This document shows positions 8,339 to 17,321 of a DNA stretch of 64,000 nucleotides, piece after piece. Under the pieces are notes generated by a model that ran no database searches, was not told the DNA's origin, and worked only from the letters and a program-made list of their open reading frames with translations. The number at the start of each line of letters is the position of its first letter. The stretch's first letter is position 1. The translations under genes were made by a program, and so were the position numbers. Source of the stretch: Bacteroidota bacterium (lineage in GTDB: Bacteria; Bacteroidota; Bacteroidia; Chitinophagales; Chitinophagaceae); contig JACPEA010000004.1 of the NCBI GenBank assembly GCA_016183765.1, forward strand, positions 38,533 to 102,532, in the 5' to 3' direction.

Positions 8339-11300
8339 ATGAGAAAAAAACTGCTAATGACGGTTTGCGCATATGCCATGGCCATACTGGTCGGCTTTGC
8401 ACAGACAACTGTAACCGGTAAGGTTATGGACGACAAAGGGTCTCCTGTATCGGGAGCCACTGTATTAGAGAAAGGTACCAGGAACGGTGTCAGCGCCGGA
8501 AACGATGGTGTTTTTTCTATTAAAGTAAAGAATGGCGCAACACTGGTGGTTTCTGCATTAGGTTTTGAAACCAAGTCCATCGCCGCATCTTCTTCCAACC
8601 TGATGGTTCAGCTGGTTACCGATATCCGCTCCCTGAGTGAAGTGGTGGTAACGGGTGTGGGCGCTGCTACCAGTAAGAAAAAACTGGGTATCGCTGTTGA
8701 GGCAGTTAACGTGGGCAACCAGGTAAAGGTTCCGTCTGGCGATGTTGGCCAACAGCTGGTTGGCCAGGTAGCCGGAGCGCAGATCTCTTCTACCAATGGT
8801 AACCCCGGTCAGCCGCTGAATATCCTGCTGCGTGGCATCAATACCATCCAGGGCGGAACTTTCCCGATGATCCTGATAGATGGTCTGGAAGTACGCGCTA
8901 CTGACCTGGGTTCTATCGACGTAAACATCATCGAAAGGGTGGAAGTGGTACAGGGTGCCGCTGCAGCCTCTTTGTATGGTGCGCAGGGTGCGAATGGCGT
9001 TATACAGTTATTCACTAAAAAAGCGAAAGCCGGCCGGCTGAATATTGATGTCAGCAGCAGCGCTACCACCAACGAACTGCTGAACGTGGGTGGCCTGTCC
9101 AAATCCAAATTCCACGCTTTTGCCACCGACGCCAGCAACAATGTCATCAAAGCTAACGGTCAGCCCCTGGTCTTCGATCCTGCTTTGAGTGCATATGATG
9201 CAAACGTTCAGTACAGTGCATTAAACGTAGCCAGCTTTGCCAACAAAGCTTACGACAAAAACCTGCAGTACTACGACCACTATAAAATGTTCCTGAAGAA
9301 AGGATATGTACTGAACAACTCCGTGACCATCTCCGGCAGCAGGGATAAAGTAGATTTCCTGTTGTCTGCTTCTTACAATAAGCAGAACTCCAACTTTAAA
9401 GACAACGGAGACTACGCACGTACCAATTTAACAAGCAAACTGAGTGTAGAACTGGCCAAGAACCTGAAACTGACCAGTTTGACCCAGTTGGTGTATACCA
9501 AGAACACGCTGAACGACCAGTCTGGCCGCAGTATCTTCTTTAGCATCAACAACTCACGTCCTTTTGCCAACTACGACTTCAGGGACCAGGATGGTAACTA
9601 TGGCGTATACTTTGGTGATGCCGTGGGTGTGAACGGTGCCAACCCCAATTTTGTTAACCAGTACACCAGTACGCTGATCAACAAAGTGGATATTGTTCAG
9701 AACTTCAACCTGAACTACCGTTTTGCCCGTTACCTGGAACTGGATGCTAAGTACAGTCTGAATGTATCGAACAATAACACTACATACCGTTTCGAAGACC
9801 AGTCGCTGAATAAGAACGCGGTGTATAACGATTACTTCTACAGTAACTATAACCCCAATTCTTCTCCCACCAGCACGGGTGAGATCGACAACTATGTAGA
9901 GCGTACCACTTTCCAGAACTTTGTAGGTACGGCTACCGTACGTACAGACTTTGATAAGGATTTCGGACTGAAAGTTCCTGTGAAAACTGTTACCACTGTT
10001 GCCTTCGACTATCGTAAGAATAACTACAAGCAATTCGCAGCCTATGGATACGACGCTCCTGGTTACAATCCATGGAATGCTTCGCAGGCTGCTGTATATA
10101 AAGTGATCTCTGATTATGTAGAGCCTTTCATCACATACGGTTTCCTGGCCAACCAGCGCTTTGAATGGAGCGACCTGGCCGGTGTGGCAGTAGGTGTAAG
10201 AAGCGACTATTCTTCTGCTTTCGGCAGTGGTGCTACTGCACAGACCTTCCCAAGAGGCGATGCGTTCCTGAACATTTCACGCTTTAAGTTCTGGGAGAGT
10301 TCCAAGATCTCCAATGTGATCTCTGACTTCAAGATCAGGGCTGCTTATGGTGAAGCGGGTATCCAGCCGGGTGCTTTCCAGCGTTTCCCGGTACTGGGTG
10401 CGTCAAACCTGGGTTCTAACAGCGTGTTCAGATTTCCTACCACCAGTCCTAACCCCAAACTGGCAGTGGAACTGTCTAAAGAAACTGAATTCGGTTTCGA
10501 CCTCGGTTTCAACCTGCTGAAGGGCGACTGGTTGAAAAATGCCAACTTCTCTTTCACTTACTGGAAAAGAAATACGGATAATGCGATCTATCGTGTAGAT
10601 GCCGCTCCTTCCACCGGTGTGGGTAGCATCCTGAACAATGCATTCGGTCTGGGATCAAATGGTATCCAGGCTTCATTGAACCTGAATGTATTGTCTAAGA
10701 AAGACTTTAGCTGGGATTTCACCACTAACTTCTCTAAGCAGACTTCAGAGATCACCAGTGTAACAGGTGCCGATGTGGTGGTCCTTTCTGCCGCGGGAAG
10801 TACCGGTTTGACCCTGAAGCCCGGTTTGAAGATCGGCCAGATCTTCGGCTTCCTGGTACTGAGGTCAGTTGACCAGGTAGATCCTAACACAGGTCAGCCT
10901 TTCATCCCCAAAGCCAACCAGGGTAATTACACAGTGGCCAGCAATGGCTGGGTAGTGAACAAGACCACCAAACAACCGATCAGCTCTCCTGGTCAGTACA
11001 GTTTTGGTGATCCTAACCCCAAGTTCAATATGAGCTTTATCAACAATTTCAACTACAAAGGGTTCCTGTCACTGAGTATGCAGTGGGATTGGGTGAACGG
11101 AAGCCACCTGTACAACCAGACCAAGGAATGGATGTACCGTGATGGTATCCACTCTGACTATGCAACGCCATTGAATATTGATGGCGTAAGCCAGGCGTAT
11201 ACTGCTTTCTATCGTGGTATTTACCAGGTGGGACAGAACAACGGTACCAAAGATTACTTCTATGAAGACGCTTCTTTTGCCCGTTTAAGGAACCTGTCTG

Positions 11301-11515
11301 TAGGTATCGATTTCTCAAAATTGCTTAAGATCAAAACATTCCAGCGTTTACAATTGGTGCTGTCAGGTCGTAACCTGGTAACCATCACCAAGTACACAGG
11401 TATGGATCCGGAAGTAAGTTCAGGTTCATCCAACTCTTCATTTGATCGTGGAGTTGACCATAACACGCTTCCTAACACCAAAGCCTATACCATTGGTTTG
11501 AATGTTGGATTTTAA
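8339..11515 (+). CDS. SusC/RagA-family TonB-linked outer-membrane transporter
   Basis: 1058 residues. Signal peptide (1-22), a carboxypeptidase-regulatory-like beta-sandwich (about 24-100, starting TVTGKVMDDKGSPVSGATV), a TonB plug (about 105-220, with VAGAQISSTNGNPGQPLNILLRG and the linker DGLEV), then a 22-stranded barrel ending in the typical terminal phenylalanine (TIGLNVGF). It forms the outer-membrane channel under the SusD-like lid encoded 24 bases downstream. No degradative enzyme, ECF sigma/anti-sigma pair or hybrid two-component sensor lies next to it, so the nutrient it imports cannot be inferred. The upstream non-coding leader is unusually long. Confidence 0.95.
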   Translation: MRKKLLMTVCAYAMAILVGFAQTTVTGKVMDDKGSPVSGATVLEKGTRNGVSAGNDGVFSIKVKNGATLVVSALGFETKSIAASSSNLMVQLVTDIRSLSEVVVTGVGAATSKKKLGIAVEAVNVGNQVKVPSGDVGQQLVGQVAGAQISSTNGNPGQPLNILLRGINTIQGGTFPMILIDGLEVRATDLGSIDVNIIERVEVVQGAAAASLYGAQGANGVIQLFTKKAKAGRLNIDVSSSATTNELLNVGGLSKSKFHAFATDASNNVIKANGQPLVFDPALSAYDANVQYSALNVASFANKAYDKNLQYYDHYKMFLKKGYVLNNSVTISGSRDKVDFLLSASYNKQNSNFKDNGDYARTNLTSKLSVELAKNLKLTSLTQLVYTKNTLNDQSGRSIFFSINNSRPFANYDFRDQDGNYGVYFGDAVGVNGANPNFVNQYTSTLINKVDIVQNFNLNYRFARYLELDAKYSLNVSNNNTTYRFEDQSLNKNAVYNDYFYSNYNPNSSPTSTGEIDNYVERTTFQNFVGTATVRTDFDKDFGLKVPVKTVTTVAFDYRKNNYKQFAAYGYDAPGYNPWNASQAAVYKVISDYVEPFITYGFLANQRFEWSDLAGVAVGVRSDYSSAFGSGATAQTFPRGDAFLNISRFKFWESSKISNVISDFKIRAAYGEAGIQPGAFQRFPVLGASNLGSNSVFRFPTTSPNPKLAVELSKETEFGFDLGFNLLKGDWLKNANFSFTYWKRNTDNAIYRVDAAPSTGVGSILNNAFGLGSNGIQASLNLNVLSKKDFSWDFTTNFSKQTSEITSVTGADVVVLSAAGSTGLTLKPGLKIGQIFGFLVLRSVDQVDPNTGQPFIPKANQGNYTVASNGWVVNKTTKQPISSPGQYSFGDPNPKFNMSFINNFNYKGFLSLSMQWDWVNGSHLYNQTKEWMYRDGIHSDYATPLNIDGVSQAYTAFYRGIYQVGQNNGTKDYFYEDASFARLRNLSVGIDFSKLLKIKTFQRLQLVLSGRNLVTITKYTGMDPEVSSGSSNSSFDRGVDHNTLPNTKAYTIGLNVGF

Positions 11516-11539
11516 TCTTAATCATAAAATTTAGAAGAC

Positions 11540-13177
11540 ATGAAGAACAATAAAATTCTGGTTGGGATACTGGGTATGGCTTTGAGCATGACTGCTTGTA
11601 AGAAGGACCTGGATATCTCCAATACCAATCAACCTACGCCAGAGAGCGCACAGAACGAAGCCGGTGTGATATCGCTGGCCCAGGGTTCTATCTACAGAAA
11701 TGGTTTTTACGACCTTAAATACTCCGATGGTGTTTACGGACGTTTCTGGGCCGGTGCTACCGGATTCCAGGAACTGATGGGTGATATCATTGGTGCAGAA
11801 GCTGCGAATGCTTTTATGAACCAGATCGGATGCCCCAATAAGGTGACCCTCGACAACGGTACCGTTGTACTGAATCCAAGCGCCATTAATACACAGTACG
11901 CTTTGCTGCGTAATATCAACAACAACCAGCAGCAGGGTAGTAACGCCACTTATTATGAGTGGGCATACATGTACAATATGATCACTGCTGCCAACTCGAT
12001 CCTGAAGATCTCCGAAAGCACCACATTTACCGGTGCAGGTGCCGCCACCAAAAAAGCAACGGTTCAGGCCTGGGCTTACTGGTGGAAGGGATACGCATAT
12101 GCAAGGATCGGTTCTATCTATTATGCAGGTCTTATCCAGAATGCTGCGACAACCGATGCAACCACCAACGGTAACTATGTAACCAAGGAAGCGATCATCA
12201 CCGAGTCAAATGCGAACTTCGACAAGTGTGCTACTGCGCTGGCTGCTGCTACTTCCGCTACCGATTATTCCACTGTACTGGCGCAACTGCTGCCTTCATT
12301 TGTACAGAAGGGGAAAGGGGGTGTACTGACCACCGCTATGTGGCAGCGTAACATCAATACCATGAAGGCCCGCAATATCCTGGTGAATACGCCGAAATCA
12401 GCGATGACCGCTACCCAGTGGCAGTCTATCCTTACTTTGGTAAACAACGGTATCACAGCTACCGACTATATCTTCACCGGACGTACCGATCCTAACGGTG
12501 ATTTCCTGGGTACTACCGTCGCCGACAAGATTCAGTCTCAGGGTAACGCCACCAATACCTACAAACTCAGTGAGCGTTGGGTGCAGGAGTTCAGGGCTGG
12601 TGACAAGCGGAAAGACAATAACGTTCGTACGCTTCCCAACATAGGTATTTTCAATACAGACCGTGGTAACTCGTTCAACACCCGTTTCAGCCTGACCAAT
12701 GGTGGTTCCGGTCTTCCGGGTGTGATCGTGTACGCAAACCTGGTGGCAGGTGCCAACGAGATCACCCTTTGCGGAACCTATGAAGAGAATGAGCTGATGA
12801 AAGCGGAAGCGCTGATCCAGACCAACCAGATCGACCTGGGTGCTAAATCCATCGATAATGTAAGGGCTTACCAGGGTGCCGGCCTTGCCGCTCTGTCCGC
12901 AGGTATGACCCAGGCAGCTGCTTACGAGGAACTGAGAAGTGAAAGAAGGGTAGCCCTGGCTTTCAAAGGATTGTCTTTCTATGATGCACGTCGCTGGGAG
13001 ATCATCGCGCCAGACAAATCACGTACAGGATGTAATGTGATCTCTGCTGCCGGTGTACTGAATACCAATGCTACCATCGTATACGGATTCCTGGATTACT
13101 GGGATGTTCCGGATAATGAACTGGCCTACAATCCTGCAGCAGCAGGTTCTGCGGCGGTTAAGAATCCGAAGCAGTAA
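11540..13177 (+). CDS. SusD/RagB-family nutrient-binding lipoprotein
   Basis: 545 residues with a lipoprotein signal peptide; the lipobox cysteine is C20 (LSMTACKKD). The body has SusD-type features: TPR-like helical regions (e.g. ARIGSIYYAGLIQ) and the C-terminal segment ELRSERRVALAFKGLSFYDARRW, which matches the conserved RagB/SusD signature. It caps the SusC-like channel at the cell surface and binds the ligand. It is co-transcribed with the SusC gene (24-bp gap) and followed by a hairpin terminator. Confidence 0.93.
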   Translation: MKNNKILVGILGMALSMTACKKDLDISNTNQPTPESAQNEAGVISLAQGSIYRNGFYDLKYSDGVYGRFWAGATGFQELMGDIIGAEAANAFMNQIGCPNKVTLDNGTVVLNPSAINTQYALLRNINNNQQQGSNATYYEWAYMYNMITAANSILKISESTTFTGAGAATKKATVQAWAYWWKGYAYARIGSIYYAGLIQNAATTDATTNGNYVTKEAIITESNANFDKCATALAAATSATDYSTVLAQLLPSFVQKGKGGVLTTAMWQRNINTMKARNILVNTPKSAMTATQWQSILTLVNNGITATDYIFTGRTDPNGDFLGTTVADKIQSQGNATNTYKLSERWVQEFRAGDKRKDNNVRTLPNIGIFNTDRGNSFNTRFSLTNGGSGLPGVIVYANLVAGANEITLCGTYEENELMKAEALIQTNQIDLGAKSIDNVRAYQGAGLAALSAGMTQAAAYEELRSERRVALAFKGLSFYDARRWEIIAPDKSRTGCNVISAAGVLNTNATIVYGFLDYWDVPDNELAYNPAAAGSAAVKNPKQ

Positions 13178-13210
13178 TATCCTGAATATATTTTCCTGGT
13201 AACAGGATCG

Positions 13211-13242
13211 ATCAGGGCCCTTAATTGGGCCTTGATTGTTTT
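13211..13242 (+). terminator. Terminator after the SusD-like gene
   Basis: A 10-bp stem with one G-T pair (13211-13220 with 13227-13236) and a 6-base loop, followed by TGTTTT. It lies 34 bases after the SusD stop, so the next gene is probably transcribed separately or by read-through. Confidence 0.75.
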
Positions 13243-13278
13243 AGGGAAGGTTGTAACTTACCCGTACAAATCCGATCT

Positions 13279-13986
13279 ATGCGTACCTGTTATGTGCAAC
13301 TATTCCTGCTTTTTTTTCTCGGCAACGGCATTGCGGCCCAGAGTAATGGCCTAGTGGTGAAAGGCAAGTGGCCCAGCCAGGTATTCATCAGCGATGTGAA
13401 CGGACGCCCTTTTGAAAGCCGGTTTGACGATGTAAGCGGCTCGCCTTATTTCAATGCAGCCTACAAGTATGCAGACATCACACTGAAACAGGGAAGAAAG
13501 TTCTCGCAGGTTAAAATGAAGATCAACCTGGTTACGCAGGAAACCATTTTTGTATCGGCCAACGGTATTGAGGGCTATATGGAGGCAGGTATGGTAAAAG
13601 AGATCAGTTATGCGGATACTACCGCGGGTGGTATCCTGCTGTATAAGTTTCAGACAGGCTTCCCGGCTGTGGACAGGCAGAACGATAAACATTTTTACCA
13701 GGTACTGGCAGAGGGGCGATGCAGCCTCCTCAGGTCGGTCGTTAAGAAAGTGATAGAACGACGCAATGAGCTGTCGGGCGAAGTGGTTAAGGAATTTGAA
13801 TCAACTGAAAATGTTTACCTGTATGTAAACAGAGAAATGAAACGGTTCAAAAAGGACAAGGAGGCTGTTCTTTCGGTACTGTCGGATAAACAGGCAGAAC
13901 TTAACCAGTACGTGACTGAATGCAAAACGAATTTCAAAAACCTTGACCAGGTGGTACTGTTGCTGAATTATTATAATTCGCTTTGA
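13279..13986 (+). CDS. Secreted protein of unknown function
   Basis: 235 residues from the ATG at 13279. This start is chosen because it opens directly with a signal peptide (MRTCYVQLFLLFFLGNGIAAQ); an upstream in-frame TTG at 13225 would begin inside the preceding terminator. The mature protein starts with a beta-rich half (GLVVKGKWPSQVFISDVNG, ADITLKQGRKFSQVKMKIN). The C-terminal half is charged and helical, with a likely coiled-coil around KRFKKDKEAVLSVLSDKQ. I do not recognise the family. Weak clues (periplasmic, small) are consistent with a cell-envelope accessory protein, but no role can be assigned. It ends at a bidirectional terminator. Confidence 0.7.
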   Translation: MRTCYVQLFLLFFLGNGIAAQSNGLVVKGKWPSQVFISDVNGRPFESRFDDVSGSPYFNAAYKYADITLKQGRKFSQVKMKINLVTQETIFVSANGIEGYMEAGMVKEISYADTTAGGILLYKFQTGFPAVDRQNDKHFYQVLAEGRCSLLRSVVKKVIERRNELSGEVVKEFESTENVYLYVNREMKRFKKDKEAVLSVLSDKQAELNQYVTECKTNFKNLDQVVLLLNYYNSL

Positions 13987-14000
13987 TCCATACATACTAT

Positions 14001-14034
14001 AAAAAAACTCAGGTTGTTGAACCTGAGTTTTTTT
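14001..14034. terminator. Bidirectional terminator between convergent genes
   Basis: A perfect 15-bp stem (14001-14015 with 14020-14034) and GTTG loop, with seven A on the left and seven T on the right. It serves the plus-strand secreted protein gene and the minus-strand rng gene. Confidence 0.92.
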
Positions 14035-14050
14035 ATGCCTGATGTGTTCA

Positions 14051-15604
14051 TCAGAATTTGATCTCTTCTTCGTGTTCGTTGAAGAATTTGAATTCGATGA
14101 GGTGATAATTGGTATTGGCCTGCGCCTTCAGGTTGGTCTTGTATTTACGCTTCCATTTTTTGATGATGGAAGTGAAGAAACCTTTGGTGAGGTAAGAGTA
14201 TACGATCGGGTGCACCACCAATGTCAGGTTCTTGTGTGCATGGGTGATCAGGTAATGCAGGCGTTTTTCGATCTCATCTTCCAGTAACAGCGTTGAAGTG
14301 ATCTTGCCGGTACCGTTACAGGCCGGACAGTTCTCGGAAGTATTGATGTTTACTTCCGGGCGCATACGCTGGCGGGTAATCTGCAGCAGCCCGAATTTGG
14401 AAATTGGCAGTACAGAATGTTTGGCCCGGTCGGTCTTCATATAACCTTCCATTGCTTCCTGTACCTTTCTTTTGTTGTCGGGCAGCTTCATGTCGATAAA
14501 GTCTACCACGATGATTCCGCCGATATCCCTCAAACGAAGCTGGCGTGCAATTTCCTCTGCCGCTTCGAGATTGGTTTCAAGGGCATTGTCTTCCTGGTTA
14601 TTGCTCACGCTTTTGTAACCGCTGTTCACATCGATCACATGCAGGGCTTCTGTATGTTCGATGATCAGGTAAGCGCCGCTGGGCAGGTTTACTGTTTTGC
14701 CAAAAGATGATTTTACCTGTTTGGTAACCCCAAACTGGTCGAAGATGGGCAGGCCGTTATTCTGGTACAGGCTTACGATATCTGTTTTATCCGGCGCAAT
14801 ACGCTGAATATAACTCTGCGTTACCGTGAACAGGCTCTTATCGTTCACCACCACTTTGTTGAAATCGGCACTGAGCAGGTCGCGCAGGATGCTGGTGGTC
14901 TTGTTCTCTTCGCTCAGGATCCTTACGGGAGCCACGGCGCCTTTCAGGTTGGTCTTGATGGTTTTCCAGGTCTCCTGCAGTGCCAGCAGGTCCTGGTGCA
15001 GTTCGGCGGTGCTCTTGCCTTCGGCTGCGGTCCTTACGATCACGCCAAAATTCTTTGGGCGGATGGCTTCCACGATCTTATGCAAACGTTTCCTTTCTTC
15101 CGAAGAGTGGATCTTTTTGGAAACGGCAACGATCTCATTAAAGGGTGTCAAAACCACAAACCTGCCGGGAAGCGATAATTCGCAGCTCAGGCGGGGACCT
15201 TTGGCTGCGATCGGTTCTTTCAAGATCTGGACCAATACATGCGGTTTGCCGTTCAGTACTTCGTTGATCTTACCGGTTTTCACGATCTCCGGTTCGGAAT
15301 GGAATTTGGAAAAGTCGAACCCGTTCGGGTCCTTGTTGTTCATGGCCAGCTGGGTAAATTTCAGGATGGAACGTACATAAGGACTGAGGTCGGTATAATG
15401 AAGAAATGCATCTTTTTCAAACCCAACATCCACAAATGCAGCATTCAGTCCAGGGATCAGCTTTTTTACCTTGCCAAGATAGAGATCGCCTACGGCAAAA
15501 CTGGCATCCGTTTTCTCGTTATGCAGTTCAACCAGTTTTTTGTCCTCCAGGAATGCGATCTCCACACCTGTCGGACTGGCATTAATGATTAATTCTTTGT
15601 TCAC
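14051..15604 (-). CDS. rng: Ribonuclease G/E family endoribonuclease, GTG start
   Basis: 517 residues from a GTG at 15602-15604, where the product begins NKELIINASPTGVEIA as in related proteins. The upstream in-frame extension (to 15751) looks non-coding and crosses a terminator. Visible parts: S1 RNA-binding domain (GDLYLGKVKKLIPGLNAAFV), catalytic metal-binding stretches HVIDVNSGYKS and GGIIVVDFIDM, and the zinc-link CPAC near the C-terminus. The length matches RNase G rather than E, as there is no long scaffold tail. It processes and degrades RNA in the cytoplasm. It is separated from the small ribosome-associated-type gene by a terminator. Confidence 0.92.
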   Translation of the reverse strand: MNKELIINASPTGVEIAFLEDKKLVELHNEKTDASFAVGDLYLGKVKKLIPGLNAAFVDVGFEKDAFLHYTDLSPYVRSILKFTQLAMNNKDPNGFDFSKFHSEPEIVKTGKINEVLNGKPHVLVQILKEPIAAKGPRLSCELSLPGRFVVLTPFNEIVAVSKKIHSSEERKRLHKIVEAIRPKNFGVIVRTAAEGKSTAELHQDLLALQETWKTIKTNLKGAVAPVRILSEENKTTSILRDLLSADFNKVVVNDKSLFTVTQSYIQRIAPDKTDIVSLYQNNGLPIFDQFGVTKQVKSSFGKTVNLPSGAYLIIEHTEALHVIDVNSGYKSVSNNQEDNALETNLEAAEEIARQLRLRDIGGIIVVDFIDMKLPDNKRKVQEAMEGYMKTDRAKHSVLPISKFGLLQITRQRMRPEVNINTSENCPACNGTGKITSTLLLEDEIEKRLHYLITHAHKNLTLVVHPIVYSYLTKGFFTSIIKKWKRKYKTNLKAQANTNYHLIEFKFFNEHEEEIKF

Positions 15605-15749
15605 AAAATAGCAACTTTTACATACAAAATAACAGCCGGGTATGCGGCAAACCAACACACACTTAGATCCGTATCGCTCGTCACCGGATCGGGAAGGAAA
15701 AGGAAAAGTTGCAGCGTAGAAAGGTAGTGACGATATCCTGGAAAGTGTC

Positions 15750-15782
15750 AAAAGCAGTCACACCAAAAGTGTGACTGCTTTT
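15750..15782 (-). terminator. Terminator after the AURKAIP1/COX24-like gene
   Basis: A perfect 14-bp stem (15750-15763 with 15769-15782) and 5-base loop, with runs of A and T at the outer ends. It lies 26 bases after the stop of the 31-residue gene and separates it from rng. Confidence 0.88.
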
Positions 15783-15808
15783 TATAAAGGTCAGATGAAA
15801 GAACAGGA

Positions 15809-15904
15809 TTACTTGTTCTTCTTCTTATGACGATTCTTTCTTAAACGTTTTTTACGTTTATGAGTCGCAATTTTATGACGCTTTCTCTTCTTACCACAAG
15901 GCAT
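15809..15904 (-). CDS. 31-residue AURKAIP1/COX24-domain basic protein
   Basis: A very short gene giving MPCGKKRKRHKIATHKRK followed by KRLRKNRHKKKNK; more than half the residues are Lys, Arg or His. The sequence is nearly identical to the short AURKAIP1/COX24-domain (DUF1713) proteins annotated across Bacteroidota, homologous to the C-terminus of mitochondrial ribosomal protein mS38 and related to actinobacterial bS22. A ribosomal small-subunit role is therefore likely, though inferred by homology. It is the last gene of the HU-TPR cluster and has its own strong terminator. Confidence 0.85.
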   Translation of the reverse strand: MPCGKKRKRHKIATHKRKKRLRKNRHKKKNK

Positions 15905-15937
15905 ACACTTAGTAATTTTGTTTGTTAATGAATAGAT

Positions 15938-16786
15938 TTATTTTTTCAATTCGGTAATCCTTTTATCGAGCTCTTTCTGCGCTTCCGGTATTTTTACCAG
16001 TGTTTTCACTGTTTCATACCATTTCACAGCATTGGTCTTATCGCCCTTCGCTTCGTAACATTCGGCAAGGTTAAAAATGGCTTCCAGGTTGTCGGGTTGT
16101 TTCTGAACAACGATGGAGAACCGTTCAATGGCCTTGTCGTACTGTCCGCTTCTTTTCCCTCCCATGCCTAATACCATCTGGGCGTATATATTGCCCGGAT
16201 CTTTCTGGGCAATCTCCCGTACAGGTAAGATACCTTCCATTGGATTGTCAGAAATATTGCCGAACAGATAACAGGCCCCGATGCCGATCCGGCTCGAATC
16301 GTTGGCGGGGTTCAGTACCAAAGCTTTCTCTAAAAGAACTTTTGCATTGCTGGCCAGCCAGTTTTGCATGGCCGGTTGCCCCTCTGTCATCAGGTTATCT
16401 AAAAACAGATGGGCGGCAAAGGTGAGGCTTTTTTCAGAATTTTCCAACTTGGCGGCCTCTGCAGTATAATAAGCATAGGGCTCGAACATGCGGGCCGAGT
16501 CTTTCCAGAAGCGCGCCAGCTGGTGAAAAACGTGTAACTGTTGCTCTTTTACATCACCCCGGATAACGGAATTCTCCAGTTTCAGGAGGCGTTGGTTCTG
16601 GGCAGGACTGATCTTTTCCTTGGCTTTTACCAGGATCTCTTCAAATTTAATTGATTGATGATCAGTGTGTTGCTCTTGTTTTGCTTCTGTAGCAGGTTGT
16701 TTTTTGGGGATGGTTTTGCCAAAAAAATACAGAAGAACAAATAAAAGGAGACCGGCTCCGACCAATAAGTATTGCTTTTTTTTCAC
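15938..16786 (-). CDS. Membrane-anchored TPR protein
   Basis: 282 residues. One N-terminal membrane helix (about residues 6-22, YLLVGAGLLLFVLLYFF) follows a KKK start, so the body is expected in the periplasm. The linker is charged (KKQPATEAKQEQH). The remainder is helical, with tetratricopeptide repeats clearest near the C-terminus (GQYDKAIERFSIVVQKQPDN, LEAIFNLAECYEAKGDKTNA). It probably mediates protein-protein contact; partners unknown. It lies 21 bases downstream of the HU gene on the same strand and 33 bases upstream of the 31-residue gene, so the three likely form one transcript. Confidence 0.8.
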   Translation of the reverse strand: MKKKQYLLVGAGLLLFVLLYFFGKTIPKKQPATEAKQEQHTDHQSIKFEEILVKAKEKISPAQNQRLLKLENSVIRGDVKEQQLHVFHQLARFWKDSARMFEPYAYYTAEAAKLENSEKSLTFAAHLFLDNLMTEGQPAMQNWLASNAKVLLEKALVLNPANDSSRIGIGACYLFGNISDNPMEGILPVREIAQKDPGNIYAQMVLGMGGKRSGQYDKAIERFSIVVQKQPDNLEAIFNLAECYEAKGDKTNAVKWYETVKTLVKIPEAQKELDKRITELKK

Positions 16787-16807
16787 TCCAGGTTGCTTTG
16801 CGCAAAG

Positions 16808-17098
16808 TTAGTCAGGCTTGCGTTTGCTTTTTACTTCGCTAACAAATTCTTTCGCCGGTTTAAAAGCAGGTATATAATGTTCAGGTATTTCAACGGCCAC
16901 ATTCTTTTTGATATTACGCCCGATCTTGGCAGCACGCTTTTTGGTAATAAAGCTGCCAAACCCGCGTATATAGATGTTTTGGCCGTTTGAAAGGCTTTCT
17001 TTCACTTCTTTGAACATGGTTTCCAGCGTCACCAATACATCCACTTTCGGAATACCGGTTTTGTCTGAGATCTGGTTAATGAGATCTGATTTTCGCAT
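16808..17098 (-). CDS. HU/IHF-family DNA-binding protein
   Basis: 96 residues, full family length. Starts MRKSDLINQISDKTGIPKVD and contains the beta-arm motif GFGSFITKKRAAKIGRN, the classic HU signature. After the family core (ending FKPAKEFVSEVK) there is only a short basic tail (SKRKPD). It bends and compacts DNA in the nucleoid. Divergent from mutY, with a 220-bp AT-rich spacer that must hold both promoters. Confidence 0.93.
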   Translation of the reverse strand: MRKSDLINQISDKTGIPKVDVLVTLETMFKEVKESLSNGQNIYIRGFGSFITKKRAAKIGRNIKKNVAVEIPEHYIPAFKPAKEFVSEVKSKRKPD

Positions 17099-17321
17099 TG
17101 TTAATGGTTTTAAAGTAGGTACAGACCTTAAAATAAGATAAAAATATCGAATAATGCAAGAAAGATGGCGTAAATATTATAGGCGTTACTAATTGATAAA
17201 TAAAAGGTTCAAGAATCGTGGTCAAAAACATGTTTGATATATGATATTATTGTTATATAGTTTAATTTTTAGCCATTCATCTTTCGAGCTGTTCTTTTGA
17301 GTCATATTTGTGCTTCAGGTT

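Noticed and set aside
8339..13177. Complete polysaccharide utilisation locus around the first SusC/SusD pair
   Set aside because: No glycoside hydrolase, lyase, sigma/anti-sigma or sensor gene adjoins; only the transporter pair can be supported.
15605..15751. Longer rng start upstream of the GTG
   Set aside because: The extra 49 codons do not look like the family N-terminus and overlap a strong terminator; the product beginning NKELIINAS fits homologues.
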